Part shown: piece after piece, positions 16,063 through 24,244 of the stretch
Layout of the letters: the number at the start of each line of letters is the position of its first letter
How positions within the stretch are numbered: position 1 is the stretch's first letter
Source of the DNA: Thalassovita sp.
GTDB lineage: Bacteria; Pseudomonadota; Alphaproteobacteria; Rhodobacterales; Rhodobacteraceae
Assembly (NCBI GenBank): GCA_029212905.1
Contig: JARGPB010000003.1
Coordinates: 1-64,000, forward strand
DNA length: 64,000 nt
Reading direction: 5' to 3'
Made by a program: the position numbers and the translations under genes
Notes under the pieces: generated by a model
Database searches by the model: none
The model's input: the letters and a program-made list of their open reading frames with translations, nothing else
What the model was told of the DNA's origin: nothing

Positions 16063-17088
16063 TCACTTACGCCGTTGCGGTGGTTTTCCACCTTGCGGGC
16101 GCGAGCGGGTGCCGGGTTTTCCCGCACGGGCGGGTTTGCCGTCCTGACCCGGGCGGGTGGACAGTTCGGGTGGTTCGGATTTGTTGCCGCGACGCGTGCG
16201 CTGAGCGGTCTTTCCGCCGGGCCGACCCGAGGGTGCGTCTGTGGGCTGAGGGCGCCCCGGCTGGCCAGGGCCTCCGAACCCGCTGGTGCGAGGTTTGCGG
16301 CGCAGACCGGGCTTGGGTTTCTCGCGCGTGGCCTCCTCCATCACGGCCATGCTTTCGTCGTCCAGCCCCAATTGATCGCGAACGATCTTGCGGCGAATTT
16401 CTTCGACGCCACCGGATTTGAGCTGCCCCAGCTGGAATGGCCCATAAGAGATGCGGATCAGCCGGTTCACGGTCAGGCCGATTGCCTCCATTGCGCGGCG
16501 GATTTCACGGTTTTTCCCCTCGCGCAGGCCGATGGTCAGCCAGGCATTGGCGCCTTGCTGGCGGTCCAGCGTCACGTCCATCGGCTGATAGGTGATGCGT
16601 TCATAGGTGATGCCCTGGCGCAGGGGCTCCAGCAACTCTTCGGTGACGCGGCCATTCACGCGCACCCGGTAGCGGCGCAGCCACCCGGTCGAGGGCAGCT
16701 CCAGCTTGCGTTTGACGTCGCCGTCATTGGTCAGCAGCAGCAGGCCCTCGGAGTTCAGGTCCAGCCGCCCCACGGTCATCACCCTCGGCAGATCCGAGGG
16801 CAGCTCGTCGAAAATTGTGGTGCGCCCCTGTTCGTCGCTGTTGGTTGTCACAAGTCCCGTGGGCTTGTGATACAGCCAGATGCGCGGCGGTTCCGGCGCG
16901 CTCAGAGGTTTTCCATCGACGGCGATCTTGTCCTTGCCGGTTACATTCAGCGCAGGGCTGGAGATCGTGTCGCCGTTTACGGTTACGCGCCCCTGTTCGA
17001 TCAGACGTTCGGCCTCGCGGCGCGAAGCACGGCCCGAGCGGGCGATCACTTTGGCGATACGGTCGCCTTTGGGGGTCGGTGTGGTCAT
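16063..17088 (-). CDS. rluB: 23S rRNA pseudouridine synthase, RluB family
   Basis: A 341-residue pseudouridine synthase. An S4 RNA-binding domain (RIAKVIARSGRASRREAERL) leads into the catalytic domain with GRLDLNSEGLLLLTNDG, whose Asp is catalytic. REGKNREIRRA and the ISYGPFQLGQL region of RluB follow. The C-terminal 100 residues are a low-complexity Arg/Gly/Pro/Lys-rich tail, common in alphaproteobacterial members and likely to contact rRNA. ATG 17088 is preferred over a TTG two codons earlier. It is divergent from tadA across 108 bp. Confidence 0.9.
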   Translation of the reverse strand: MTTPTPKGDRIAKVIARSGRASRREAERLIEQGRVTVNGDTISSPALNVTGKDKIAVDGKPLSAPEPPRIWLYHKPTGLVTTNSDEQGRTTIFDELPSDLPRVMTVGRLDLNSEGLLLLTNDGDVKRKLELPSTGWLRRYRVRVNGRVTEELLEPLRQGITYERITYQPMDVTLDRQQGANAWLTIGLREGKNREIRRAMEAIGLTVNRLIRISYGPFQLGQLKSGGVEEIRRKIVRDQLGLDDESMAVMEEATREKPKPGLRRKPRTSGFGGPGQPGRPQPTDAPSGRPGGKTAQRTRRGNKSEPPELSTRPGQDGKPARAGKPGTRSRPQGGKPPQRRK

Positions 17089-17196
17089 GTTCAATCCTGT
17101 TCAGGCGTCTCGGCGGTCTGGTGCCGGGATGCTCTGGTCCCGATTATAGCATTCAGCCCCATTGCGAAAGCGGCCATTGCCGGGCAAACACAGGGA

Positions 17197-17646
17197 ATGG
17201 AATTTCGCAGCTACATGGATCAGGCGCTGGAAGAAGCAAAGGCTGCCGCCGCACGCGGAGAGGTGCCCGTGGGCGCCGTGCTGGTGTCTGAAGCCGGGCA
17301 AGTGGTGGCGCGGGCAGGCAATCGGACCCGTGAATTAAACGACCCGACTGCCCATGCTGAAATCCTGGTGATCCGCGCAGGCTGTGCGGAACTTGGTAGC
17401 GAGCGGCTGCTGGGGTATAATCTGTATGTGACGCTGGAGCCTTGCCCGATGTGCGCGACAGCCATTTCGGCCGCACGGATCGCGCGGGTGTATTACGGCG
17501 CCTCTGACCCCAAGAGTGGCGGCATCGCCCAAGGCCCACGCATTTTCAGCCACCCGCAATGTCATCACACCCCCGAAGTCTATGACGGGATCGGAGCGGT
17601 CGAGTCTGAGGGTCTGCTAAAACGGTTCTTTGCAGAGCGGCGCTAG
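17197..17646 (+). CDS. tadA: tRNA(Arg) adenosine-34 deaminase
   Basis: A 149-residue zinc deaminase that makes inosine at the wobble position of tRNA-Arg(ACG). The catalytic HAE (His53, Glu55) and PCPMC (Cys83, Cys86) are intact. KSGGIAQG and the final LLKRFF are typical of TadA. A much longer open frame runs upstream through the rluB promoter and antisense to rluB, but homology begins at ATG 17197 (MEFRSYMDQALEEA). It ends 14 bp from the convergent UPF0173 gene. Confidence 0.95.
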   Translation: MEFRSYMDQALEEAKAAAARGEVPVGAVLVSEAGQVVARAGNRTRELNDPTAHAEILVIRAGCAELGSERLLGYNLYVTLEPCPMCATAISAARIARVYYGASDPKSGGIAQGPRIFSHPQCHHTPEVYDGIGAVESEGLLKRFFAERR

Positions 17647-17660
17647 CAGCACGCCTGGGA

Positions 17661-18353
17661 TCATAGAGTCATCGGCACCATGACTTGTGGCTCGATCACG
17701 TTCACGCCTTGCAGTTCTTCCTTCATCAGATCGGCTGATTGTTCCAGCAACGGGAAGGTGCGGTAATGGCACGGGATCACCGTCGAGAAATTAAAGAAGG
17801 TTTTCGCCGCATAGGACGCGCGTTTCATGTCCATGGTGAAATGCCCGCCGGCGCACAGGATGCCGATGTCGGGTTTGTGCAGGTCGTGGAAGATTTTCAT
17901 GTCCGCCATCACATCCGTGTCGCCGGACACATAGATCGTGTGGCCTTCGGCTGAAATCATATACCCGGCTTCGGACCCGCAATAGATCGGTCCGTTCGGC
18001 CCCGCCATGGACGAGGAATGCGCGGCGTTCACCATGGTGATGCTCACGCTGCCTTGTTTCACGGTGCCGCCCTTGTTGAATCCGACGGTCTGGATGCCTT
18101 CGGTGGTTTCCCAATGGCTCATCAGGTCATAGATGCCGATGACTGGGATGCCTGCCTGTTTGGCTATCGTCAGCGTGTCGCCTGTGTGGTCTCCGTGGCC
18201 GTGAGTCAGTAAAATGGCCGTCGCGCCCTTGATGGCGGTGTCGCGGCTGTCTTCGGGGAACATCGGGTTGCCGGTCATCCATGGGTCCAGCAACAAGATT
18301 TGATCGCCGATCTCGATTCGGAAGCCGGAATGGCCAAGCCACGTGAGTTTCAT
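17661..18353 (-). CDS. UPF0173 metal-dependent hydrolase
   Basis: A 230-residue beta-lactamase-fold hydrolase of the UPF0173/YtkL family. The metal motif HGHGDH is at residues 51-56, with later NAAHSSS, SGDTDVMADM and PCHYRTFP segments carrying the other ligands. ATG 18353 follows GGAGGA; the longer upstream frame crosses the gatC promoter region and is not protein-like. The substrate is not known for the family. It is divergent from gatC. Confidence 0.9.
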   Translation of the reverse strand: MKLTWLGHSGFRIEIGDQILLLDPWMTGNPMFPEDSRDTAIKGATAILLTHGHGDHTGDTLTIAKQAGIPVIGIYDLMSHWETTEGIQTVGFNKGGTVKQGSVSITMVNAAHSSSMAGPNGPIYCGSEAGYMISAEGHTIYVSGDTDVMADMKIFHDLHKPDIGILCAGGHFTMDMKRASYAAKTFFNFSTVIPCHYRTFPLLEQSADLMKEELQGVNVIEPQVMVPMTL

Positions 18354-18535
18354 TTTTGCTCCTCCATACTTGCTGTTTAGTCGAACCCTAGCACGTCCGG
18401 TGGTGCTGACCAGATCGGAATCCGCACGATTTGCGGCCTGACCCGAATCCAGACGCGCAGCAGCACGGCCTGACGCTTGCGGAGCGCGGGCCACGGCGTT
18501 AAACGCTTCCAAGACTGGAAAACGGAGACTTGCCG

Positions 18536-18823
18536 ATGTCGATCGACACGCAGACCGCTGCAAAAGTGGCCAAGCTGGCCCGGATCAAGGTGGAAGACGA
18601 GGCGCTGCCCGCGCTGGCGAATGAATTCAACACCATCCTTGGCTTTATCGAGCAGCTTAACGAGGTGGATGTCGAAGGGGTGGAGCCGATGACCTCGGTC
18701 ACGCCGCAGCGCCTGAAACGCCGCGAAGACGTGGTCACAGATGGCAATATGCAAGACAAGATCCTGAAAAATGCGCCCGATGCGCGCGAAGGCTTTTTCG
18801 CGGTTCCGAAGGTGGTGGAATAA
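18536..18823 (+). CDS. gatC: Asp/Glu-tRNA amidotransferase subunit C
   Basis: A 95-residue GatC, which wraps around GatA and GatB in the GatCAB amidotransferase. The sequence VAKLARIKVEDEALPALANEFNTILGFI and the EGVEPMTSVTP/REDVVTDG segments are family hallmarks. The start is ATG 18536, behind GGAGA, not the TTG two codons before. Its stop overlaps the gatA start (TAATG), coupling the two. Together with GatB it converts Glu-tRNA(Gln) to Gln-tRNA(Gln). Confidence 0.96.
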   Translation: MSIDTQTAAKVAKLARIKVEDEALPALANEFNTILGFIEQLNEVDVEGVEPMTSVTPQRLKRREDVVTDGNMQDKILKNAPDAREGFFAVPKVVE

Positions 18824-20310
18824 TGTCTGATCTGAATAAACTCACCCTGGCCGACGCCCGTGACAAATTGCGCGCCAAGGAAATCACCAGCGTTGAGCTG
18901 ACCGAATCCTGCCTGTCCGCGATTGACGCCGCCGATGCGCTGAACGCCTTTGTGCACAAGACCCCCGAGATCGCACTGGAACGCGCCAAGGCCGCCGATG
19001 CGCGTCTGGCAACGGGCGATGCGCCCGCGATGTGCGGTCTGCCCATCGGCATCAAGGATCTGTTCTGCACCCAGGGTGTGCCCAGCCAGGCCGCGAGCGG
19101 CATTCTGGAGGGCTTTGTCCCCGAGTACGAATCCACTGTCAGCGGTAAGCTGCATGACGCGGGATCGGTTATGCTGGGTAAACTGAACATGGACGAATTC
19201 GCCATGGGCTCGTCCAACGAAACCAGTGTGTACGGCAATGCGGTCAATCCGTGGCGCCGTGGCAACGATGAAACACCCCTGACGCCGGGCGGGTCTTCGG
19301 GCGGGTCGGCCTCGGCCGTGTCTGCCGATTTGTGCCTGGCGGCAACGGGTACGGACACAGGCGGATCGATCCGCCAGCCCTGCGCCTTTACCGGCACCGT
19401 TGGGATCAAACCCACCTATGGGCGTTGCTCGCGTTGGGGCGTTGTGGCCTTTGCCTCGTCGCTGGATCAGGCCGGTCCGATGACGAAAACAGTGCGCGAC
19501 GCGGCGATTATGCTGGAGGCAATGGCAGGCCATGACCCCAAGGACAGCACCAGCGCCGATCTGGCCGTCCCGAACTTTGAGGCGATGCTGACCGGTGACA
19601 TCAAAGGCAAAAAAATTGGTATCCCCAAGGAATACCGCCTGGACGGCACCCCCGACGAGATCGTCAAATTGTGGGATAACGGTACCGCGATGCTCAAGGA
19701 TGCAGGCGCTGAAATCGTTGATATTTCTCTGCCGCACACCAAATACGCATTGCCCGCCTATTATGTGATTGCCCCAGCCGAGGCATCCAGCAACCTGGCG
19801 CGCTATGACGGGGTGCGCTATGGCCACCGTGCCACGCTGGGTGCAGGCGATGGCATCACCGAGATGTACGAAAAGACCCGCGCCGAAGGCTTTGGCCACG
19901 AGGTCCAGCGCCGTGTGATGGTTGGTACCTACGTTCTGTCCGCCGGGTTCTATGACGCCTATTATAACCGTGCACGCCGGGTGCGCGCGCTGATCAAGAA
20001 AGACTTTGACGAAGCGTTCGCGGCTGGGGTCGATGCGATCCTGACGCCCGCCACGCCGTCCTCGGCCTTTGGTCTGGGTGAAATGAGCGACGAAGATCCG
20101 GTGAAAATGTACCTCAACGACGTGTTTACCGTGACGGTTAACCTGGCTGGGTTGCCCGGCATCAGCGTTCCGACGGGCGTTGACGCCCAAGGTTTGCCGC
20201 TGGGGCTGCAACTGATCGGTCGACCGTGGGAAGAGGGCGATTTGCTGAATACCGCCTATGCGCTTGAGCAGGCTGCTGGTTTTGTGGCCAAACCGGGTCG
20301 GTGGTGGTAA
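18823..20310 (+). CDS. gatA: Asp/Glu-tRNA amidotransferase subunit A
   Basis: A 495-residue amidase-signature enzyme that releases ammonia from glutamine for tRNA-dependent amidation. The catalytic triad is visible: Lys78 in GIKDLF, cis-Ser158 in PGGSSGGSA and the nucleophile Ser182 in TDTGGSIRQP, with the usual 24-residue spacing between the serines. Length is normal for the family. It follows gatC by a one-base overlap. The gatB gene is not in this window, as is common in alphaproteobacteria where gatB maps apart. Confidence 0.97.
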   Translation: MSDLNKLTLADARDKLRAKEITSVELTESCLSAIDAADALNAFVHKTPEIALERAKAADARLATGDAPAMCGLPIGIKDLFCTQGVPSQAASGILEGFVPEYESTVSGKLHDAGSVMLGKLNMDEFAMGSSNETSVYGNAVNPWRRGNDETPLTPGGSSGGSASAVSADLCLAATGTDTGGSIRQPCAFTGTVGIKPTYGRCSRWGVVAFASSLDQAGPMTKTVRDAAIMLEAMAGHDPKDSTSADLAVPNFEAMLTGDIKGKKIGIPKEYRLDGTPDEIVKLWDNGTAMLKDAGAEIVDISLPHTKYALPAYYVIAPAEASSNLARYDGVRYGHRATLGAGDGITEMYEKTRAEGFGHEVQRRVMVGTYVLSAGFYDAYYNRARRVRALIKKDFDEAFAAGVDAILTPATPSSAFGLGEMSDEDPVKMYLNDVFTVTVNLAGLPGISVPTGVDAQGLPLGLQLIGRPWEEGDLLNTAYALEQAAGFVAKPGRWW

Positions 20311-20345
20311 ACAGTCGCAAAACAAAAACAGGCAGGACGGCTTTG

Positions 20346-21083
20346 ATGCGGTATCTTCTTTGTGGTGTGGCCCTTGTGGGTCTGGCAGCGTGTGACCCTG
20401 CGGTTCCTGACAGTGGGTCGGGCGTGGGGTTCGGTGATTACGCGACCTATCGGCAAACCCAAGCACAACGCGACGCCGCATTAGAGGGCGAGGCATTGCC
20501 CGCGCCGTTGGCCGTGTCCGAAGAGCAACTCGCGCCCAGCCGCAGCGGCGTGTCCGGCACGGTGCCCGCAGCCGCGCAACCCGCAGACGAGGCGGAACGG
20601 ATCGCGGCCGAAACCGCAGCTGCGCTGAATTCGGGCCAGACACCCGTTCAGGCCAGCCCAAGCAACCCAGAGCCGGTGAAGACGGATCACCCGGGGATTT
20701 CTTCGGAGAATGATTTCAGTTCGGTTTCGGCAGAGCGCACCATCGAAAGCGACGCCGAACGGCTGGCGCGTAACCGTGCCCAGTACCAGATTGTCGAACC
20801 GACCAAAGTGCCGACACGCTCGGGCGGGCAGGGGCCGAATATCGTCGAATACGCGCTGAAAACCAGCAACCCGGTCGGAACGCAGCTGTACAAACGCTCG
20901 TCTCTGAGCACCCAGGCGCGGGCTGATCGCAATTGCGCAAAATATCCTTCGCCCGACATGGCTCAGACCGAATTCCTCAGCCGTGGCGGTCCCTCGCGGG
21001 ATCGGTCGGGGCTGGACCCGGATGGGGATGGCTATGCCTGTGATTGGGATCCGCGTCCCTTCCGCAAGGCGGCGGGCGGGTAA
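20346..21083 (+). CDS. Lipoprotein with C-terminal Excalibur-like calcium-binding domain
   Basis: A 245-residue predicted lipoprotein. Signal sequence MRYLLCGVALVGLAAC has lipobox LAAC with Cys16. A long low-complexity Ala/Glu/Pro region (about 40-180) follows. The last 50 residues contain NCAKYPS...GGPSRDRSGLDPDGDGYACDWDPRPF, matching the Excalibur pattern with its DxDGDGxxC calcium-loop-like core. The chosen start is ATG 20346, where the signal peptide begins. It is followed after 6 bp by a cell-wall amidase gene, so an envelope role is likely. Confidence 0.8.
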   Translation: MRYLLCGVALVGLAACDPAVPDSGSGVGFGDYATYRQTQAQRDAALEGEALPAPLAVSEEQLAPSRSGVSGTVPAAAQPADEAERIAAETAAALNSGQTPVQASPSNPEPVKTDHPGISSENDFSSVSAERTIESDAERLARNRAQYQIVEPTKVPTRSGGQGPNIVEYALKTSNPVGTQLYKRSSLSTQARADRNCAKYPSPDMAQTEFLSRGGPSRDRSGLDPDGDGYACDWDPRPFRKAAGG

Positions 21084-21089
21084 CACCTG

Positions 21090-21821
21090 ATGCGCACCGC
21101 GCCGGAAGTGATCCAACATCCGTCGTCCAGTTGCGGCCCGCGCCGGGATGGTGCCGTGCCCGATATTGTCGTGATACACTATACCGCGATGACCAGTGCA
21201 CAGGCGGCATTGGATCGGCTCTGTGATCCCGAAGTTGAGGTTTCGGCACACTATCTGATCTCAGAGACCGGCCAAATCTGGCAGATGGTTCCCGAAGAGC
21301 TGCGTGCCTGGCATGCGGGCGCGGGGCAATGGGGCAGTGTGACGGATGTGAATTCGCGGTCCATCGGGATCGAACTGGCCAACACAGGCGATCATCCCTT
21401 TCCCGAACCCCAGATGGCGGCGCTTGAGACGCTGTTGGCCGAAATTTTGCAACGCTGGGCAATCCCACCAGAGCGCGTGATCGGCCATTCAGATATGGCC
21501 CCCGAGCGGAAAGCAGATCCAGGGGCGCGGTTCGATTGGCGGCGGCTGGCGATGCAAGATCTTGCCGTGTGGCCTGATGTGCGCCGCGCCGCGCATATGG
21601 GCGAGGTCGGCTGGGACGCTGCGCGAATTCTTGAGATCGGCAAAGCGCTGCGTGCCTTTGGCTATGTGATGCCCGACAATGACATGGCGCCTTTGCATGT
21701 CTATGGCGCGTTTTGCGCGCGGTTCGGCTGTGCGGGGCCGGAAAATCGCGGCTATGCGATCGCGATTGCACAGGACCTGGCTGCACGCTTCCCCGTTGAC
21801 CACACTGTCACCAACGCCTAA
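21090..21821 (+). CDS. N-acetylmuramoyl-L-alanine amidase, AmiD-like
   Basis: A 243-residue amidase_2-family enzyme that cleaves the bond between MurNAc and L-Ala in muropeptides. Zinc ligands His30 (VVIHYTA), His133 (GHSDMAPERK) and Asp143 are present, with Glu95 (SIGIELA) and Lys141 in the catalytic positions. A C-terminal peptidoglycan-binding-like helical domain (AARILEIGKALRAFGY) is visible. No signal peptide is seen, so the enzyme may recycle anhydro-muropeptides in the cytoplasm like AmpD, or use an unusual exit. The rnpB promoter lies in the last 30 bases of the gene. Confidence 0.88.
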   Translation: MRTAPEVIQHPSSSCGPRRDGAVPDIVVIHYTAMTSAQAALDRLCDPEVEVSAHYLISETGQIWQMVPEELRAWHAGAGQWGSVTDVNSRSIGIELANTGDHPFPEPQMAALETLLAEILQRWAIPPERVIGHSDMAPERKADPGARFDWRRLAMQDLAVWPDVRRAAHMGEVGWDAARILEIGKALRAFGYVMPDNDMAPLHVYGAFCARFGCAGPENRGYAIAIAQDLAARFPVDHTVTNA

Positions 21822-21824
21822 TGG
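21796..21824 (+). promoter_or_regulatory. Probable rnpB promoter inside the amidase 3' end
   Basis: TTGACC (21796-21801) and TAATGG (21819-21824) are 17 bp apart, and transcription would begin about 7 bp later, exactly at the first paired base of RNase P RNA (21831). The -10 match is poor; the -35 and spacing are good. Confidence 0.5.
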
Positions 21825-21830
21825 AACGGG

Positions 21831-22224
21831 GCGCGGAGGGCTGGATGGCCGCGGCGGGCAACCGTCGAGGAAAGTCCGGACTCCACAAGGCAAGGGTGCC
21901 GGGTAACGCCCGGCGGGGGTAACCCCAGGGAAAGCGCCACAGAAAACAAACCGCCCATGCGTGCATGGGTTAGGGTGAAACGGTGAGGTAAGAGCTCACC
22001 GCGGGACTGGCAACAGGACCGGCACGGCAAGCCCCACCCGGAGCAATGCCGAATAGGGGCCTCGCGCGGGGTTGATCGGGTCCGCCCGATATCGCCGCAC
22101 GGTACGCTTTGACCCAGAGGCCCGGGTTGGCAGCTATAGGTGCGTTGGCAACAGCGTGCTCAGATGAATGGTCATCCAGAGGGGGTAACCCTTGGACAGA
22201 ATCCGGCTTACAGGCCCTCCGCGC
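21831..22224 (+). ncRNA. rnpB: RNase P RNA component, bacterial type A
   Basis: The catalytic RNA of RNase P, which matures tRNA 5' ends. The 5' GCGCGGAGGGC (21831-21841) pairs perfectly with GCCCTCCGCGC (22214-22224) to form helix P1. Conserved blocks are in order: GAGGAAAGTCCGGACTCC near the 5' end, ACAGAAA, GGTAAGAGCTCACCG, the GGCAAGCCCCACCCGGAGCAA segment, and near the 3' end CCCTTGGACAGAATCCGGCTTACAG. About 394 nt is normal for alphaproteobacteria. The extended frame of the next gene crosses this RNA and is not coding here. Confidence 0.97.
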
Positions 22225-22318
22225 GTATTTCTGTCCCGGATTCAGGGAAAAAGGTTGGCCTGACGGGGACTTGCCCTCAGTATGTCGCCATCACTTTTTC
22301 AACCGGAAGGATCCCCTC

Positions 22319-23029
22319 ATGAGTTTTGTCAAAACGTTGGCCACGCTGGCTGTCGGATTCGCCGCTGCGCGCGGTGTCGATAAGTTTCGTCAGATGGGCG
22401 GGGTCGAGGGCATTCAGGACGCAATGAAAAAGGCCGGGGCGGATAACCCCATGGCCGGACAGATGTCCGAAATGGCCGAGAAAATGGGGATGAGCGGTGG
22501 TGCGGACGCGTTGCAAAACATGATGGGCATGTTCGGGCAGCAGACCAAGGGCGCTACGGACGCGGCACAGGCCGGCCTGGGTGGGCTGATGTCCGCCATG
22601 ACTGGTGCGGCCACGGCGGGTGCAGGCGGCATGTCTGGCCTGTTCGAGGCGATGACCGCTGGCACTCCGGTTGGCGCGATGGCCGAGGAAAACGCCCGCC
22701 TGATGATCCGAGCGATGATTCAGGCTGCTAAATCTGATGGTGAAATCGACCCGGCCGAACAAGAGGCGATCCTGGGGCATCTCGAAGGCGCCTCGGACGA
22801 GGAAATCGCCTATGTTCAATCCGAGCTGAACGCCCCGGTCGATGTGGGGGCGCTGGCCAAGGACACCGGCGATGCCGCCAAGGCACAGGTCTATTCCGCA
22901 GCTTTGATGACGATCACAGTCAACACCGACGCCGAGAAACAATACCTGGCGGCGCTGGCGTCGGCGCTGGGGCTGGAGACCGCGAAAATCCGCGATATTC
23001 ATACGGCTATGGGCAAACCCAGCCTGTAA
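22319..23029 (+). CDS. DUF533/YebE-like, TerB-type protein
   Basis: A 236-residue protein. The N-terminal 130 residues are Gly/Met/Ala rich and partly helical (FGQQTKGATDAAQAGLGGL). The C-terminal part (ENARLMIRAMIQAAKSDGEIDPAEQEAIL...) is a TerB-like helical domain as in DUF533/YebE proteins, with an acidic SDGEID loop that may bind a metal. ATG 22319 follows GGAAGG. The family is linked to envelope stress in enterobacteria, but no function is established here. Confidence 0.8.
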   Translation: MSFVKTLATLAVGFAAARGVDKFRQMGGVEGIQDAMKKAGADNPMAGQMSEMAEKMGMSGGADALQNMMGMFGQQTKGATDAAQAGLGGLMSAMTGAATAGAGGMSGLFEAMTAGTPVGAMAEENARLMIRAMIQAAKSDGEIDPAEQEAILGHLEGASDEEIAYVQSELNAPVDVGALAKDTGDAAKAQVYSAALMTITVNTDAEKQYLAALASALGLETAKIRDIHTAMGKPSL

Positions 23030-23085
23030 TTCACAGGATCGGGACGGGCTGGGCCACTCTGCCTGGATTGGTCCAACAAATGCTG

Positions 23086-23112
23086 TTGACTCGGGGCGTG
23101 GAACCCTTAAAA
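23086..23112 (+). promoter_or_regulatory. Probable rpmG promoter
   Basis: TTGACT (23086-23091) and TTAAAA (23107-23112) are separated by 15 bp, 65 bp upstream of the rpmG start codon. The -35 matches sigma-70 well; spacing is short by two. Confidence 0.45.
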
Positions 23113-23176
23113 GGCAGGCTTCAAGGATTCCACGGGCGGCCCGACTGACCCGTTAGACCAAGACTGGAGTTTTAAA

Positions 23177-23344
23177 ATGGCGAAGCCGACGACGATCAAA
23201 ATCCGTCTGAACTCGACCGCAGGCACGGGCCACTTCTACGTGACCAAGAAGAATGCCCGGACCATGACCGAAAAAATGATCGTACGTAAGTACGACCCGG
23301 TTGTGCGCAAGCATGTCGAGTACAAAGAAGGCAAGATCAAGTAA
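23177..23344 (+). CDS. rpmG: 50S ribosomal protein L33
   Basis: A 55-residue ribosomal protein, short enough to be missed by length filters. It begins MAKPTTIKIRLNSTAGTGHF and contains YVTKKNARTMTEKM and RKYDPVVRKHVEYKE, the conserved L33 core. The zinc-binding CxxC pairs of some L33 forms are absent, so this is the zinc-independent type. It has its own promoter and is followed by a strong intrinsic terminator. Confidence 0.97.
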   Translation: MAKPTTIKIRLNSTAGTGHFYVTKKNARTMTEKMIVRKYDPVVRKHVEYKEGKIK

Positions 23345-23368
23345 GCGATCTTTCTTTCGACGAGCTTG

Positions 23369-23393
23369 AGGCCACGCAATAGCGTGGCCTTTT
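23369..23393 (+). terminator. Intrinsic terminator of rpmG
   Basis: AGGCCACGC and GCGTGGCCT form a 9-bp stem with an AATA loop, followed by TTT, 25 bp after the rpmG stop codon. Confidence 0.88.
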
Positions 23394-23435
23394 GCGTCTG
23401 TGACTTCCTGCAAATGCGTTGCAAAGGACAGCGAG

Positions 23436-24131
23436 ATGCCAAAAGAGGGCCATTTCATTAACCGCTCGGGCTGGTTGCGCGCCGCGATGCTGGGCGCCAA
23501 TGACGGAATCGTGTCCACGGCCAGCCTGCTGGTTGGCGTAACTGCTGTCGGTATGGACCGATCGGGCATCCTGTTTACCGGGTTGGCGGGGCTGACCGCG
23601 GGTGCATTTTCCATGGCCGCCGGCGAATATGTCTCGGTCTCTGCGCAATCGGACATCGAGGCCGCAGACCTCGAACGCGAACGTAAAGCCCTGGAAGAGG
23701 ACCCAATTTACGAATTGGGCGAACTGGCGGATGGTCTGATCGCCCGCGGGGTGGATCCCAAAATCGCCCGCGAGGTCGCGCTGCAAATGACGGCCCACGA
23801 CGCGCTGGACGCCCATGCCCGCGAAGAACTGGGCCTGACGGATCTGGCCAGCTCCAACCCGCTGGAGGCCGCGATTGCCTCGATGATCGCTTTTGCGCTG
23901 GGGGCGGGGCTGCCGTTGGCGGGCGCTCTGGCGGCACCCACGGCACAGATGTCTATGGCGGTTGCCACGGTCACTTTGGTCGCTCTGGCGGTGCTGGGGG
24001 GCGCTGGGGCGCGTATGGGGGGGGCTCCGATTTTACCGGCGGTGGTCCGTGTCCTGTTCTGGGGGACTTTTGCAATGGGCGTCACGGCGGGCGTGGGGCA
24101 TCTGTTCAGCGCCACCCTCGCGGGTTTCTAA
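23436..24131 (+). CDS. VIT1/CCC1-family transporter
   Basis: A 231-residue membrane protein of the VIT1/CCC1 family, which moves Fe2+ or Mn2+. The N-terminal GWLRAAMLGANDGIVSTASL and GLTAGAFSMAAGEYVSVSAQSD motifs belong to the first two membrane helices. A helical cytoplasmic metal-binding segment (DIEAADLERERKALEED...) separates them from three C-terminal helices. ATG 23436 has AAAGGA 7 bp upstream; the frame upstream is the rpmG 3' region. Direction of transport is not shown by sequence. Confidence 0.88.
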   Translation: MPKEGHFINRSGWLRAAMLGANDGIVSTASLLVGVTAVGMDRSGILFTGLAGLTAGAFSMAAGEYVSVSAQSDIEAADLERERKALEEDPIYELGELADGLIARGVDPKIAREVALQMTAHDALDAHAREELGLTDLASSNPLEAAIASMIAFALGAGLPLAGALAAPTAQMSMAVATVTLVALAVLGGAGARMGGAPILPAVVRVLFWGTFAMGVTAGVGHLFSATLAGF

Positions 24132-24139
24132 ACGCTGCA

Positions 24140-24164
24140 TTCATCTTGCCAAAAATACTCAAAT
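24140..24164 (+). repeat. Intergenic repeat copy 1
   Basis: TTCATCTTGCC, three A-rich bases, then AAATACTC, just after the VIT gene. The same core occurs at 46982-47007 and, inverted, at 55894-55919. It matches an interspersed element I recall from Roseobacter-group genomes. Confidence 0.6.
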
Positions 24165-24187
24165 CAACGGTGCCAACAGGCGTATAG

Positions 24188-24215
24188 AAAAAGGGCCAGT
24201 CTGATGACCGGCCCT
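24188..24215 (-). terminator. Intrinsic terminator of the BI-1 gene
   Basis: On the minus strand AGGGCCGGTC and GACTGGCCCT form a 10-bp stem with one mismatch and an ATCA loop, followed by TTTTT. It lies about 30 bp past the stop codon at 24245. Confidence 0.88.
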
Positions 24216-24244
24216 CAATCAATTCTATTATGCGAAACCCGAAG

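Noticed and set aside
16051..17196. N-terminal extension of tadA
   Set aside because: It runs antisense to rluB; TadA homology begins exactly at ATG 17197.
18499..20661. Minus-strand open frame of 720 codons
   Set aside because: Antisense to gatC-gatA; low-complexity, Arg/Gly-rich sequence without motifs.
22109..22318. Extension of the DUF533 gene upstream
   Set aside because: It overlaps the 3' part of RNase P RNA; ATG 22319 has a proper ribosome-binding site.
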